From an uncultured Selenomonadaceae bacterium (GTDB lineage Bacteria > Bacillota > Negativicutes > Selenomonadales > Selenomonadaceae), in the NCBI GenBank assembly GCA_905236785.1, contig CAJOQC010000023.1:1-5177 (forward strand): a stretch of 5,177 nt of DNA. The letters are read 5' to 3'. Numbering within the stretch: position 1 is the first letter of the stretch; each line of letters begins with the position of its first letter. The position numbers and the translations under genes were made by a program. Below are positions 1 to 5,177 of the stretch, in pieces. The notes below the pieces were generated by a model. That model was not told the DNA's origin and ran no database searches. It saw nothing but the letters and a program-made list of their open reading frames with translations.

Positions 1-33
1 CGATTTGGTTTAGAGTAACGGGTGCTAATAATG

Positions 34-72
34 CTACTCACCGTAAAAAATACACTTTTTAACGGTGAGTAG
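34..72. repeat. 39-bp inverted repeat (hairpin) after cbiE
   Basis: Two perfect 11-bp arms, CTACTCACCGT (34-44) and ACGGTGAGTAG (62-72), flank an A-run and a T-run that can also pair. The stem is therefore about 17 bp with one mismatch and a 5-nt loop (TACAC). It starts 14 nt past the cbiE stop and is the first structure RNA polymerase would meet leaving the operon. It is not a textbook intrinsic terminator: the arms are only moderately GC-rich and no uninterrupted U-run follows the stem on either strand (minus-strand transcripts continue CAUUAUUAG). It could be a terminator-like or mRNA-stabilising structure, or a dispersed palindromic repeat. The inverted repeat is certain; its role is not. 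Confidence 0.7.
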
Positions 73-86
73 TATCATGAGCTTTG

Positions 87-719
87 TCATTCTCCCACAA
101 TCACCACACAATGCCCGACAGGCTCGGAGGTTGCTGCCATGTTTAGCGTCGCGGCGATAATTTCCTCGTTGTCGTAGGACAAATTGGCGAGTATGTGCAT
201 GGGCGTGTCCGGCGGCCAGCCGAAACTTAACAATAACTTGGCAATGGCCGCTGAATTGTTCGCGCCGTCGGTCAAAAAGCCCAAAATTTGCCCTTCTTTA
301 TAAATTAAGTCTTCGTCTTTGGGTTTTCGCCCGTGGAAAGAGAGCAATTTTGCGTCATGCCAGGGCAGGGCAAGCCGCGAAAAAGCAATTTGCAAGGAAC
401 TTATGCCGGGAATGACAAAAATTTTCTCGGCGGGAAATTCGCGGCGCAAAGTATCCAAAAAAGACCAAAACCCCGGATCGCCGCTCACCATTACAACAAT
501 GCCGCCTGCGGGCAGTTCCCTCTTTATGAACTCAACCACCGACGTTATATCCTTCGTTATCGCCATGGTTTTTTGCCCCCCTTGGGCAAAATCCGCCAAC
601 GCCCGCCGCCCGCCGATAAGAACGCGGGCGTTTTTTATCGCCGCCGCCGCCGCAGGAAGAACATATTCCCTGCCGCCCGGGCCTATGCCCGCCACCGTCA
701 GTTTATTGACCTTATCCAT
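87..719 (-). CDS. cbiE: Cobalt-precorrin-7 (C5)-methyltransferase CbiE
   Basis: This is a cytosolic SAM-dependent tetrapyrrole methylase that methylates C5 of the corrin ring in the anaerobic cobalamin pathway. The 210 residues fit a stand-alone CbiE. They show the family pattern in order: N-terminal GIGPGG loop (11-16), SGDPGFWS (79-86), the IPGISSLQIAFSRL segment (103-116), FHGR (128-131) and NLSYDNEEI (179-187). There is no C-terminal CbiT domain, so the C15 methylation/decarboxylation partner must be encoded elsewhere; in CobL-type fusions the protein is about twice this length. The ATG lies inside the end of cbiD (8-nt overlap), with an AGGAGG at 732-737 placed 12 nt upstream, which suggests translational coupling. 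A (CGC)5 tract at 639-653 encodes a short alanine run near residues 23-27. It is the last gene of the operon. Confidence 0.96.
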   Translation of the reverse strand: MDKVNKLTVAGIGPGGREYVLPAAAAAIKNARVLIGGRRALADFAQGGQKTMAITKDITSVVEFIKRELPAGGIVVMVSGDPGFWSFLDTLRREFPAEKIFVIPGISSLQIAFSRLALPWHDAKLLSFHGRKPKDEDLIYKEGQILGFLTDGANNSAAIAKLLLSFGWPPDTPMHILANLSYDNEEIIAATLNMAATSEPVGHCVVIVGE

Positions 720-1821
720 GGTTAATAATTTCCTCCTCTATCCTTTGCGCCGAGGGGCTTTTGCCCAAAATTTCGCCCTTAAAGGTGACGATTACAACGC
801 CTATTTCCGCTTGATTGAACAAAAAACGCCGCGCCCGCGCCTCCGCCCGCTCTGCCAACCGCCCGCACACAGCCTCGGCAAGGCGTGTATTTTTAAGGGC
901 GGTCAACGCTTCCTCGGTGGTGACGGAGGCCAAAATTTTTTTCACCGTGTCAATATCTGCGCCACATTCGGCGGCGTAAGCGGCCATGGCCTCCATTCGC
1001 CCGTCGGCCACACGGTTATGGGTGTGAAACGACCCCGCCGCCACCTTGGCCAATTTGCCAAGATGCCCGAAGATAAGAATTTTTTTCATGCCGTATTCAA
1101 CGCATTTTTCCAACATAAAGCCCACAAAATTGCTCATCTGCACAATCTTGTCCGGGGCAACGCCGCATTTTTCGGCTATGTTCGCGCCGATTTTCCCCGG
1201 CACAAGAACAACCGACGAAAACCCCGACGCTTGCGCCACCGAAAGTTGCACCGCCAAAGAATCCTTAAATGCTTCTTCGGACATGGGGCGCAAAACTCCC
1301 GTAGTGCCGATTATGGATATGCCGCCCACAATGCCAAGAGCCGGGTTTAGGGTTTTTTGCGCCAAGTGTTCTCCTTCGGGCACGGATATGACAATCTCCG
1401 CCGCGCCGCCTTCGCCCAAAATTTCCGCCGCGACGTTGTTAATAAGTTTTCGCGGGCCTTTGTTTATGGCGGCTTCGCCCACCGGCGCATCAAGGCCGGG
1501 TTTTGTCACAATCCCCACGCCCTTGCCCCCGATAATTTTTATGCCGTTGCCCGAAGGGAGCGGGCGCACCGCGACGAAAATCGAAATGCCGTCGGTGATG
1601 TCCGGGTCGTCGCCGGAAAATTTCACAATTTCCGCCGTCGCGCCCTCGGCCGTGGCCATAACATTTTTTACGGGTATGGTGAGTTTTGTCCCGTCAAGCG
1701 CGATAATATCAACGTTATGAGGCCTTTTCCCCCGCAAAAAAAGCAGGGCGGCTTTTGCGCCCGCCGCCGCGCACGCGCCGGTGGTCCAGCCCCCCCGCAA
1801 AATTTTTTTCTCCGTCGTCAT
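712..1821 (-). CDS. cbiD: Cobalt-precorrin-5B (C1)-methyltransferase CbiD
   Basis: CbiD uses SAM to methylate C1 of cobalt-precorrin-5B in anaerobic corrin ring synthesis, shortly before the CbiE step. The 369-residue length is normal. Recognisable CbiD signatures are LRGGWTTGACAAAGAKAA (8-25, usually LRTGYTTGACA), GDDPDITDG (70-78), GGKGVGIVTKPG (98-109) followed by PVGEAAIN (113-120), GTTGVLRPMSEEA (172-184) and GHLGKLAKVAAGSFHTHN (252-269). It starts 2 nt after the tsaD stop, with GAGG (1828-1831) 6 nt before the ATG, and overlaps cbiE by 8 nt. There is therefore no room for a promoter or cobalamin riboswitch directly in front of it, and it should be expressed with the t6A genes unless an unseen promoter lies inside tsaD. 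Identification is secure. Confidence 0.97.
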   Translation of the reverse strand: MTTEKKILRGGWTTGACAAAGAKAALLFLRGKRPHNVDIIALDGTKLTIPVKNVMATAEGATAEIVKFSGDDPDITDGISIFVAVRPLPSGNGIKIIGGKGVGIVTKPGLDAPVGEAAINKGPRKLINNVAAEILGEGGAAEIVISVPEGEHLAQKTLNPALGIVGGISIIGTTGVLRPMSEEAFKDSLAVQLSVAQASGFSSVVLVPGKIGANIAEKCGVAPDKIVQMSNFVGFMLEKCVEYGMKKILIFGHLGKLAKVAAGSFHTHNRVADGRMEAMAAYAAECGADIDTVKKILASVTTEEALTALKNTRLAEAVCGRLAERAEARARRFLFNQAEIGVVIVTFKGEILGKSPSAQRIEEEIINHG

Positions 1822-1823
1822 GT

Positions 1824-2852
1824 TTAGCCTCGCCCGATTAAGTTTAGATTAGGCACAGCGTTCAACCCCCAATCGGCAAATTCCCCCGCAAGGCTCATAT
1901 AGTAGCCCCTGCAAGCAATCATTGCCGCATTGTCCGTGCAAAGTTTCGCGCCGGGAAAATAAAAATTTATCCCGCGCCGCGAAGTTTCTTCAAGAAGGCG
2001 TTTGTTTAACGCGCTGTTGGCGGCAACGCCCCCCGCCATTACCAACGTATCAAGCCCCGATTTTTTCACGCCGTCAATGGCCTTATGAACCAAAACCTCC
2101 ACCACTGCCCGCTGAAAGGAGGCCGCAACGTCGGCTTTGTTTATGGGCAGGTTTTTCATTTTCATTCCGTTCAGATAATTAAGCACCGCCGATTTTAGGC
2201 CGCTGAAACTAAAATCATAATTGCCGTCCGTCATAAGAGCGCGGGGGAAATCTATGGCCGATTCGTCCCCTTCTTTGGCCAAACGGTCTATTGACGGGCC
2301 GCCGGGGTAGGCAAGCCCCATAACCCGCGCAACTTTGTCAAAGGCTTCCCCCGCCGCATCGTCGCGGGTTTCGCCCCACAGGGAAAATTTTTCGTAATCG
2401 TCCACTCGCACCAAAGACGTATGGCCGCCGGACACCACCAACGCCATAAAAGGCGGCTCTAAATCGGGCGTTGCCAAGAAGTTGGCAAAGATATGCCCTT
2501 CCAAATGATTAACACCGATAAGAGGCACATCCAAAGAATAAGCGAGAGCCTTTGCCGCCGACACTCCCGTTAAAAGCGCGCCCGCCAACCCCGGGCCGAA
2601 GGTGACGGCAATTTGCGAAATGTCGCTTTTACCGATGCCCGCCTCTTTAATTGCCTCGTCAATGACGGGCATAATGCTTAAAATATGGTTGCGCGATGCA
2701 ATCTCCGGCACTACGCCGCCGTACTTTTGGTGAATGGGTATTTGCGTCGCGATGACGTTCGACAAAATACGCCGTCCCTCCGACAGCACCGCCGCCGACG
2801 TTTCGTCGCAACTTGTTTCTATGCCGAGGGTCAAACAATCCTTACTGTTCAA
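1824..2852 (-). CDS. tsaD: tRNA t6A37 threonylcarbamoyltransferase subunit TsaD (Kae1/Gcp/YgjD)
   Basis: TsaD is the catalytic subunit that transfers threonylcarbamoyl from threonylcarbamoyl-AMP to A37 of ANN-decoding tRNAs, working with TsaB and TsaE. It has an ASKHA-type fold. Numbered from the start chosen here (342 residues, normal for the family), I see GIETSCDETS (10-19), the metal-binding HLEGH (H116, H120), SGGHT (141-145), SFSGLKSAV (215-223), AGGVAAN (273-279) and CTDNA with the third metal ligand D307. I place the start at a TTG (2850-2852): GGGAG (2861-2865) lies 8 nt upstream, and translation begins just before LTLGIETSCDET, as usual. An ATG at 2915 would add 21 residues, lacks a visible ribosome-binding site and would force a 74-nt overlap with rimI. 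With the TTG the overlap is 11 nt. Confidence 0.96.
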   Translation of the reverse strand: MNSKDCLTLGIETSCDETSAAVLSEGRRILSNVIATQIPIHQKYGGVVPEIASRNHILSIMPVIDEAIKEAGIGKSDISQIAVTFGPGLAGALLTGVSAAKALAYSLDVPLIGVNHLEGHIFANFLATPDLEPPFMALVVSGGHTSLVRVDDYEKFSLWGETRDDAAGEAFDKVARVMGLAYPGGPSIDRLAKEGDESAIDFPRALMTDGNYDFSFSGLKSAVLNYLNGMKMKNLPINKADVAASFQRAVVEVLVHKAIDGVKKSGLDTLVMAGGVAANSALNKRLLEETSRRGINFYFPGAKLCTDNAAMIACRGYYMSLAGEFADWGLNAVPNLNLIGRG

Positions 2853-3324
2853 AATTCTTTCTCCCAATGCCGCCGAAAGTTTCCGTAATTTTTGTGTTCC
2901 ACATGATTTCGGCATCTTCGCCGTTGTCGATGTAGTAGCCTTTGCGTCGGCCGACGCTTTTTAGGCCGAATTTTTCATATAGGGCAATAGCCGCTTTGTT
3001 AGACGGGCGAACCTCCAAAGTCACCGCCGTCATGCCTCGCTTTATGCCGCAGGCGATAAATTCCGCGAACAGTTTTTCGCCTATGCCCCGCCGCCTAAAA
3101 CTTGGGTGAACCGCGACGTTTGTCACTTGCCCTTCGCCGCTTAAAATCCATGCGCCGATGTAGCCTACAATTTTTCCTTCTTCTTCCGCCACCAGATAAA
3201 GAGTATTGCTCTCGGCGGCTTCCCGCCAAAAAGATTCCCGCGACCATGGCACGGAAAAACATTTAATTTCCACTTCTTCAACCGCCGCCGCGTCCTGCGG
3301 GGTCATTTCACGAATTGTCGGCAT
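2842..3324 (-). CDS. rimI: Ribosomal protein S18-alanine N-acetyltransferase-like GNAT enzyme RimI
   Basis: This 160-residue GNAT acetyltransferase of the RimI type would transfer acetyl from acetyl-CoA to the N-terminal amine of a protein (ribosomal protein S18 in Escherichia coli; the target here is inferred). The sequence shows the typical opening IREMTPQD (4-11), the acetyl-CoA pyrophosphate loop RRRGIG (77-82), LEVRPSN (103-109) with E104, ALYEKFGL (114-121) with Y116, and the RimI-like tail GRRKGYYIDNGEDAEIMW (125-142). E104 and Y116 match the position of the proposed catalytic pair. About 18 residues follow that tail, and their codons contain the tsaD ribosome-binding site and start. 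The ATG at 3324 overlaps the tsaB end by 17 nt with a weak GGGA about 8 nt upstream. An inner ATG at 3306 would cut into the first strand, so I reject it. Confidence 0.94.
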   Translation of the reverse strand: MPTIREMTPQDAAAVEEVEIKCFSVPWSRESFWREAAESNTLYLVAEEEGKIVGYIGAWILSGEGQVTNVAVHPSFRRRGIGEKLFAEFIACGIKRGMTAVTLEVRPSNKAAIALYEKFGLKSVGRRKGYYIDNGEDAEIMWNTKITETFGGIGRKNFEQ

Positions 3325-4012
3325 GGCGTTTGTCCCACAAAATTTCGGCTTCGGAGCGACGAAGATACAATGGCTCCAAGGTCATAAGGTCGGCGCACTC
3401 CCCCGCCGCCAACTTCTTTAGCCCCAATCGCGCAACTTCCGATGCTCGCGGCATCAAAAGCCGGGGCGGCGCAAGGCGTATATTTTTCGGCAGTTCCGCC
3501 GCCGTCAGGCGTTTTTTGGCCGCATCCCCCGTTAAAACGATTTCGCCCTCAAGTTCGGCGGCAAACTCCAAAAAATCCTGCACCTTCATGATTTTAACGG
3601 GGTACTCCGCCCGCAAATTTTCGCCGTCGAAAACATACCCCGCCACATACGCGCTGGCCTTTTGCGCGTCGATAAGAGAAAAAATTCTGCCGCCGAAACC
3701 GTAAAGCCCCGCCGCCATAGCCGCCAACGATGTCACCCCCGCCAAGGGCAAATTAAGGGCGTAGGCCATGGCTTTTGCCGCCGCAATGCCTATTCGCAAG
3801 CCCGTAAACGACCCCGGGCCTACGTCAACCGCAATTCCCGACAAATCTTTTTTTTCCGCACCGGCAATTTTTAACGCCATGTCAATATGATTTATGAGGG
3901 TTTCCGAATGAAAATCATTGCCCTCGACCACGATTTCTGCCAAGAGGGTGTTTTCGTCGGCCAAGGCAACGCCCGATGCCTTTGTGGCGGTGTCCAAAGC
4001 CAAAATCAACAA
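3308..4012 (-). CDS. tsaB: tRNA t6A37 modification complex subunit TsaB (YeaZ)
   Basis: TsaB is the non-catalytic Kae1-like partner that dimerises with TsaD and, with TsaE, completes the bacterial t6A transferase. At 234 residues it is full length. Diagnostic features are the opening LILALDTATKASGVAL (2-17), HSE (35-37), the hallmark GPGSFTGLRIG (65-75) and IDAQK (114-118, usually DARK). The metal-binding HxEGH pair of TsaD is absent, which separates the two paralogues. The start is a TTG at 4010-4012, immediately followed by a second TTG. A GGAG (4024-4027) sits 11 nt upstream inside tsaE, and the frame overlaps the tsaE stop by 7 nt. No ATG is available near the expected N-terminus. The 3' end overlaps rimI by 17 nt. 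Confidence 0.95.
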   Translation of the reverse strand: MLILALDTATKASGVALADENTLLAEIVVEGNDFHSETLINHIDMALKIAGAEKKDLSGIAVDVGPGSFTGLRIGIAAAKAMAYALNLPLAGVTSLAAMAAGLYGFGGRIFSLIDAQKASAYVAGYVFDGENLRAEYPVKIMKVQDFLEFAAELEGEIVLTGDAAKKRLTAAELPKNIRLAPPRLLMPRASEVARLGLKKLAAGECADLMTLEPLYLRRSEAEILWDKRHADNS

Positions 4013-4479
4013 ATTTTTTCAAGCTCCTTCAAAAAATCCGCGTCTTTTTCGCCCACGCAAGAGAATGTTATATGCCGTTCGTTGTCGTCGTTGTTCTCGT
4101 TGCGCGAAAAATTTACCATTACATATTCTTCCGGCAAATCATCCAAGAATTTATCCGCCCATTCGATTATGACAATGCCCTCCGGTTCGTCCACATATTC
4201 ATAAAAACCGATGTCATCAAGTTCTTCTTCGCTGTTTAGGCGGTAAAGGTCAAAATGAAGAATGGGGCAAAACCCTTCATACACGTTCATTAAACTGAAA
4301 GTCGGGCTGGTAACTTCCGTTTCGACCCCCAAAACTTTCGCTATATGACGGGCGAACAAAGTTTTGCCCGCGCCCAAATCCCCCGTAAGACAAAGCACTG
4401 TCCCTTCGCGGATTCGCGTGCCGGCCTTTTCGGCCAAAAGCGCAGTTTCTTCCGGTGATTTTGTGGTGCAAATAAACAT
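4006..4479 (-). CDS. tsaE: tRNA t6A37 biosynthesis ATPase TsaE (YjeE)
   Basis: TsaE is a small P-loop ATPase that binds the TsaB-TsaD complex and is needed for multiple rounds of t6A formation. The 157 residues show Walker A GDLGAGKT (33-40), the switch-like VTSPTFSL (56-63), HFDLYRL (75-81) and IIEWADK (104-110), all typical of the YjeE family. The frame is open upstream to 4530, but I choose the ATG at 4477-4479. Translation then begins MFICTTKSPEETALLAEKAG, which is family-like; GAGAG lies 9 nt upstream; and the longer version would start inside the -10 region of the promoter. It is the first gene of the operon, with a leader of roughly 30 nt. The stop overlaps the TTG start of tsaB. Confidence 0.96.
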   Translation of the reverse strand: MFICTTKSPEETALLAEKAGTRIREGTVLCLTGDLGAGKTLFARHIAKVLGVETEVTSPTFSLMNVYEGFCPILHFDLYRLNSEEELDDIGFYEYVDEPEGIVIIEWADKFLDDLPEEYVMVNFSRNENNDDNERHITFSCVGEKDADFLKELEKIC

Positions 4480-4500
4480 ACTTTCACACTCTCGCTGTAA

Positions 4501-4524
4501 TATAATCAAATTTTTATGATTATA
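4501..4524. promoter_or_regulatory. Palindrome over the tsaE -10 box (candidate operator)
   Basis: Perfect 8-bp arms TATAATCA (4501-4508) and TGATTATA (4517-4524) are separated by 8 bp. The second arm contains the -10 hexamer of the minus-strand promoter, and the element covers the predicted transcription start. A protein bound here would block the tsaE operon promoter. The symmetry is directly visible. An operator role is inference, and AT-rich promoter DNA can produce such symmetry by chance. In RNA, only part of it would be transcribed. Confidence 0.4.
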
Positions 4525-4548
4525 ACACAATAACCGCCAATTTGTCAG
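4519..4548 (-). promoter_or_regulatory. Sigma-A-type promoter of the tsaE-cbiE operon
   Basis: On the minus strand, CTGACA (4543-4548, 5/6 match to TTGACA) and TATAAT (4519-4524, 6/6) are separated by 18 bp, with an extended -10 TGT just before TATAAT. Transcription would begin near 4512, leaving a leader of about 30 nt before tsaE. This is the only good promoter seen for the six minus-strand genes. Confidence 0.75.
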
Positions 4549-4573
4549 CAGGAGAAATATACATGACTATTAC

Positions 4574-4602
4574 TTGAAAATAATTATCATTTAGTGTATA
4601 GT
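4574..4602 (+). promoter_or_regulatory. Promoter of the flavodoxin gene
   Basis: TTGAAA (4574-4579) and TATAGT (4597-4602) have the ideal 17-bp spacing. The start of transcription would fall near 4609, so the leader would be very short (about 15 nt). This position also rules out upstream in-frame start codons such as the GTG at 4594, which lies within the promoter. The -35 regions of the two divergent promoters are 25 bp apart. Confidence 0.7.
4575..4589. promoter_or_regulatory. Fur box in the flavodoxin promoter
   Basis: TGAAAATAATTATCA matches the 7-1-7 Fur consensus TGATAATNATTATCA at all but one position. It overlaps the -35 hexamer and fills much of the spacer of the plus-strand promoter, a position suited to repression by Fe(II)-Fur. 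The TGA...TCA ends favour Fur over PerR (TTA...TAA) or Zur (TCG...CGA) among paralogous sites. Assignment is by consensus only. Confidence 0.65.
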
Positions 4603-4623
4603 ATGCAAAAGGAGATGATTAAA

Positions 4624-5052
4624 ATGAAAATTGCGCTTATATATTGGAGCGCCACGGGGAACACGAAAAAAATGGCCGAAGCCTTGGCCGAAGGAATTGT
4701 AGCGGGCGGCGCTACGGCTGAGATATTTGCGGTTGACGAGTTTGACCAAAATAATCTTGAGGCTTACGACGGATTTTTTTTCGGTTGCCCCGCCATGGGT
4801 GACGAAGAGTTGGAAGAACAAAGTTTTGAGCCGTTTTTCGCCGAAATCGAAGGAAAACTAAAGGATAAACCCGTAGCCTTGTTCGGTTCTTACGGTTGGG
4901 GAGACGGCGCATGGATGCGTATATGGGAACAGCGGGTTAAAGATGACGGCGCAAAACTTGTGGGCGAAGGTCTTATCGTCCAAAACAGCCCCGACGAAGA
5001 AGCAACGGAAAAATGCCGGGATTTTGGCAAAACATTTTTAGTGAATATCTAA
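4624..5052 (+). CDS. Short-chain flavodoxin, clostridial type
   Basis: This 142-residue protein is a cytosolic FMN-binding one-electron carrier that can replace ferredoxin when iron is scarce. It shows the phosphate-binding loop SATGNT (9-14), the second FMN loop GCPAMGDEELEE (54-65) and GSYGWGDGAWMR (88-99), followed by LIVQNSPDE. From memory of clostridial flavodoxins (Clostridium beijerinckii), M58 and W92 correspond to the residues that flank the isoalloxazine ring. The length is typical of short-chain flavodoxins, with no inserted loop. The ATG at 4624-4626 has an AAGGAG ribosome-binding site (GGAG 4611-4614) 9 nt upstream; earlier in-frame starts lie in the promoter. It is divergent from the t6A operon and has its own Fur-box promoter, so it is probably an iron-starvation gene rather than functionally tied to its neighbours. 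The redox partner is unknown. Confidence 0.96.
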   Translation: MKIALIYWSATGNTKKMAEALAEGIVAGGATAEIFAVDEFDQNNLEAYDGFFFGCPAMGDEELEEQSFEPFFAEIEGKLKDKPVALFGSYGWGDGAWMRIWEQRVKDDGAKLVGEGLIVQNSPDEEATEKCRDFGKTFLVNI

Positions 5053-5097
5053 AAACGGCTTCTTTTTCCGAGAAATTGCATCAAATCCATTGTCCAA

Positions 5098-5177
5098 GGA
5101 AGCACTGCATAATTCCTCCGTAGCCTTGCCGGTTCTTTTTCCGGCTTTTGGCACGAACTCATTTATGCAGTGCTTCC
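5098..5177. repeat. 80-bp element bounded by perfect 15-bp inverted repeats
   Basis: GGAAGCACTGCATAA (5098-5112) and its exact reverse complement (5163-5177) enclose 50 bp with no credible coding frame. The right arm ends on the last base of the window, so any extension of the arms or target duplication cannot be seen. The arms resemble the terminal repeats of some IS5-group elements in general form (GGAAG...ATAA), so a miniature transposable element is possible. A chromosomal palindromic repeat or large hairpin is the alternative. The symmetry is certain; the class is not. Confidence 0.6.
5123..5152 (+). terminator. Weak terminator-like hairpin downstream of the flavodoxin
   Basis: GCCGG (5128-5132) and CCGGC (5141-5145) form a 5-bp GC stem with an 8-nt loop followed by TTTT. 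Outer GCC (5123-5125) and GGC (5150-5152) could add three pairs across an internal loop. The T-run follows only in the plus-strand reading, which suits termination of the flavodoxin transcript about 75 nt past its stop. The stem is short and the U-tract is brief, and it lies wholly inside the 80-bp inverted-repeat element, so it may instead be part of that element's fold. Confidence 0.3.

Noticed and set aside
3..62. Open plus-strand frame running in from the left edge and stopping at a TAA in the hairpin
   Set aside because: Only 19 codons are visible, no family is recognisable, and its end lies within the inverted repeat. It could be the C-terminus of a convergent gene but cannot be supported.
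31..72. 13-codon plus-strand ORF (ATG to TAG) coinciding with the hairpin
   Set aside because: No convincing ribosome-binding site; the fit is explained by the palindrome itself.
639..653. (CGC)5 tandem repeat in cbiE as a possible phase-variation tract
   Set aside because: The unit is three bases, so slippage only changes the number of alanines, and five copies is too short to suggest a switch.
319..1350. Long open frame on the plus strand opposite cbiE and cbiD
   Set aside because: It is antisense to two confidently identified genes, its translation is arginine-, proline- and histidine-rich without domains, and it arises from the GC-rich codon pattern of the real genes.
1822..1860. Possible cobalamin riboswitch or internal promoter before cbiD
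   Set aside because: Only 2 nt separate tsaD and cbiD, and no B12-box-like structure or -35/-10 pair stood out in the end of tsaD.
4563..4577. Four-codon ORF (MTIT) with a good GGAG 8 nt upstream, in front of the flavodoxin
   Set aside because: It lies upstream of and into the -35 box, so the flavodoxin transcript would not contain it; it is probably chance.

Overview
This is a compact chromosomal segment from what looks like an anaerobic member of the Bacillota (clostridial or Negativicutes-like). Three things suggest this: the flavodoxin closely resembles the short clostridial type, CbiD and CbiE belong to the anaerobic cobalamin route, and the gene order tsaE-tsaB-rimI-tsaD is common in that phylum. 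The taxonomic guess is inference from protein flavour only.

Layout. Six genes on the minus strand (4479 down to 87) are packed with overlaps of 7 to 17 nt or a 2-nt gap and read as a single operon: tsaE, tsaB, rimI, tsaD, cbiD, cbiE. The first four supply the tRNA t6A37 machinery (TsaB, TsaD and the ATPase TsaE; the TsaC/Sua5 partner is not here) plus an N-terminal protein acetyltransferase. The last two are consecutive-stage methyltransferases of corrin ring synthesis. A 144-bp divergent intergenic region (4480-4623) holds a strong sigma-A-type promoter for the operon and, facing the other way, a promoter for a flavodoxin gene (4624-5052, plus strand). The flavodoxin promoter carries a near-perfect 7-1-7 Fur box, so it is probably an iron-starvation flavodoxin. 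A 24-bp palindrome covers the -10 box of the operon promoter.

Edges. Both ends are non-coding and structured. On the left (1-86), a long hairpin (34-72) lies just past the end of cbiE. On the right (5053-5177), 80 bp are bounded by perfect 15-bp inverted repeats, the second of which ends exactly at the last base; a small terminator-like hairpin sits inside.

Overall these are ordinary, well-known genes, and I see no undescribed multi-gene system. The points most worth checking are the fusion of a t6A operon with two cobalamin genes that have no local B12 control, the Fur-controlled flavodoxin, the palindrome on the operon promoter, the TTG starts of both TsaB and TsaD, and the structured repeats at both ends.
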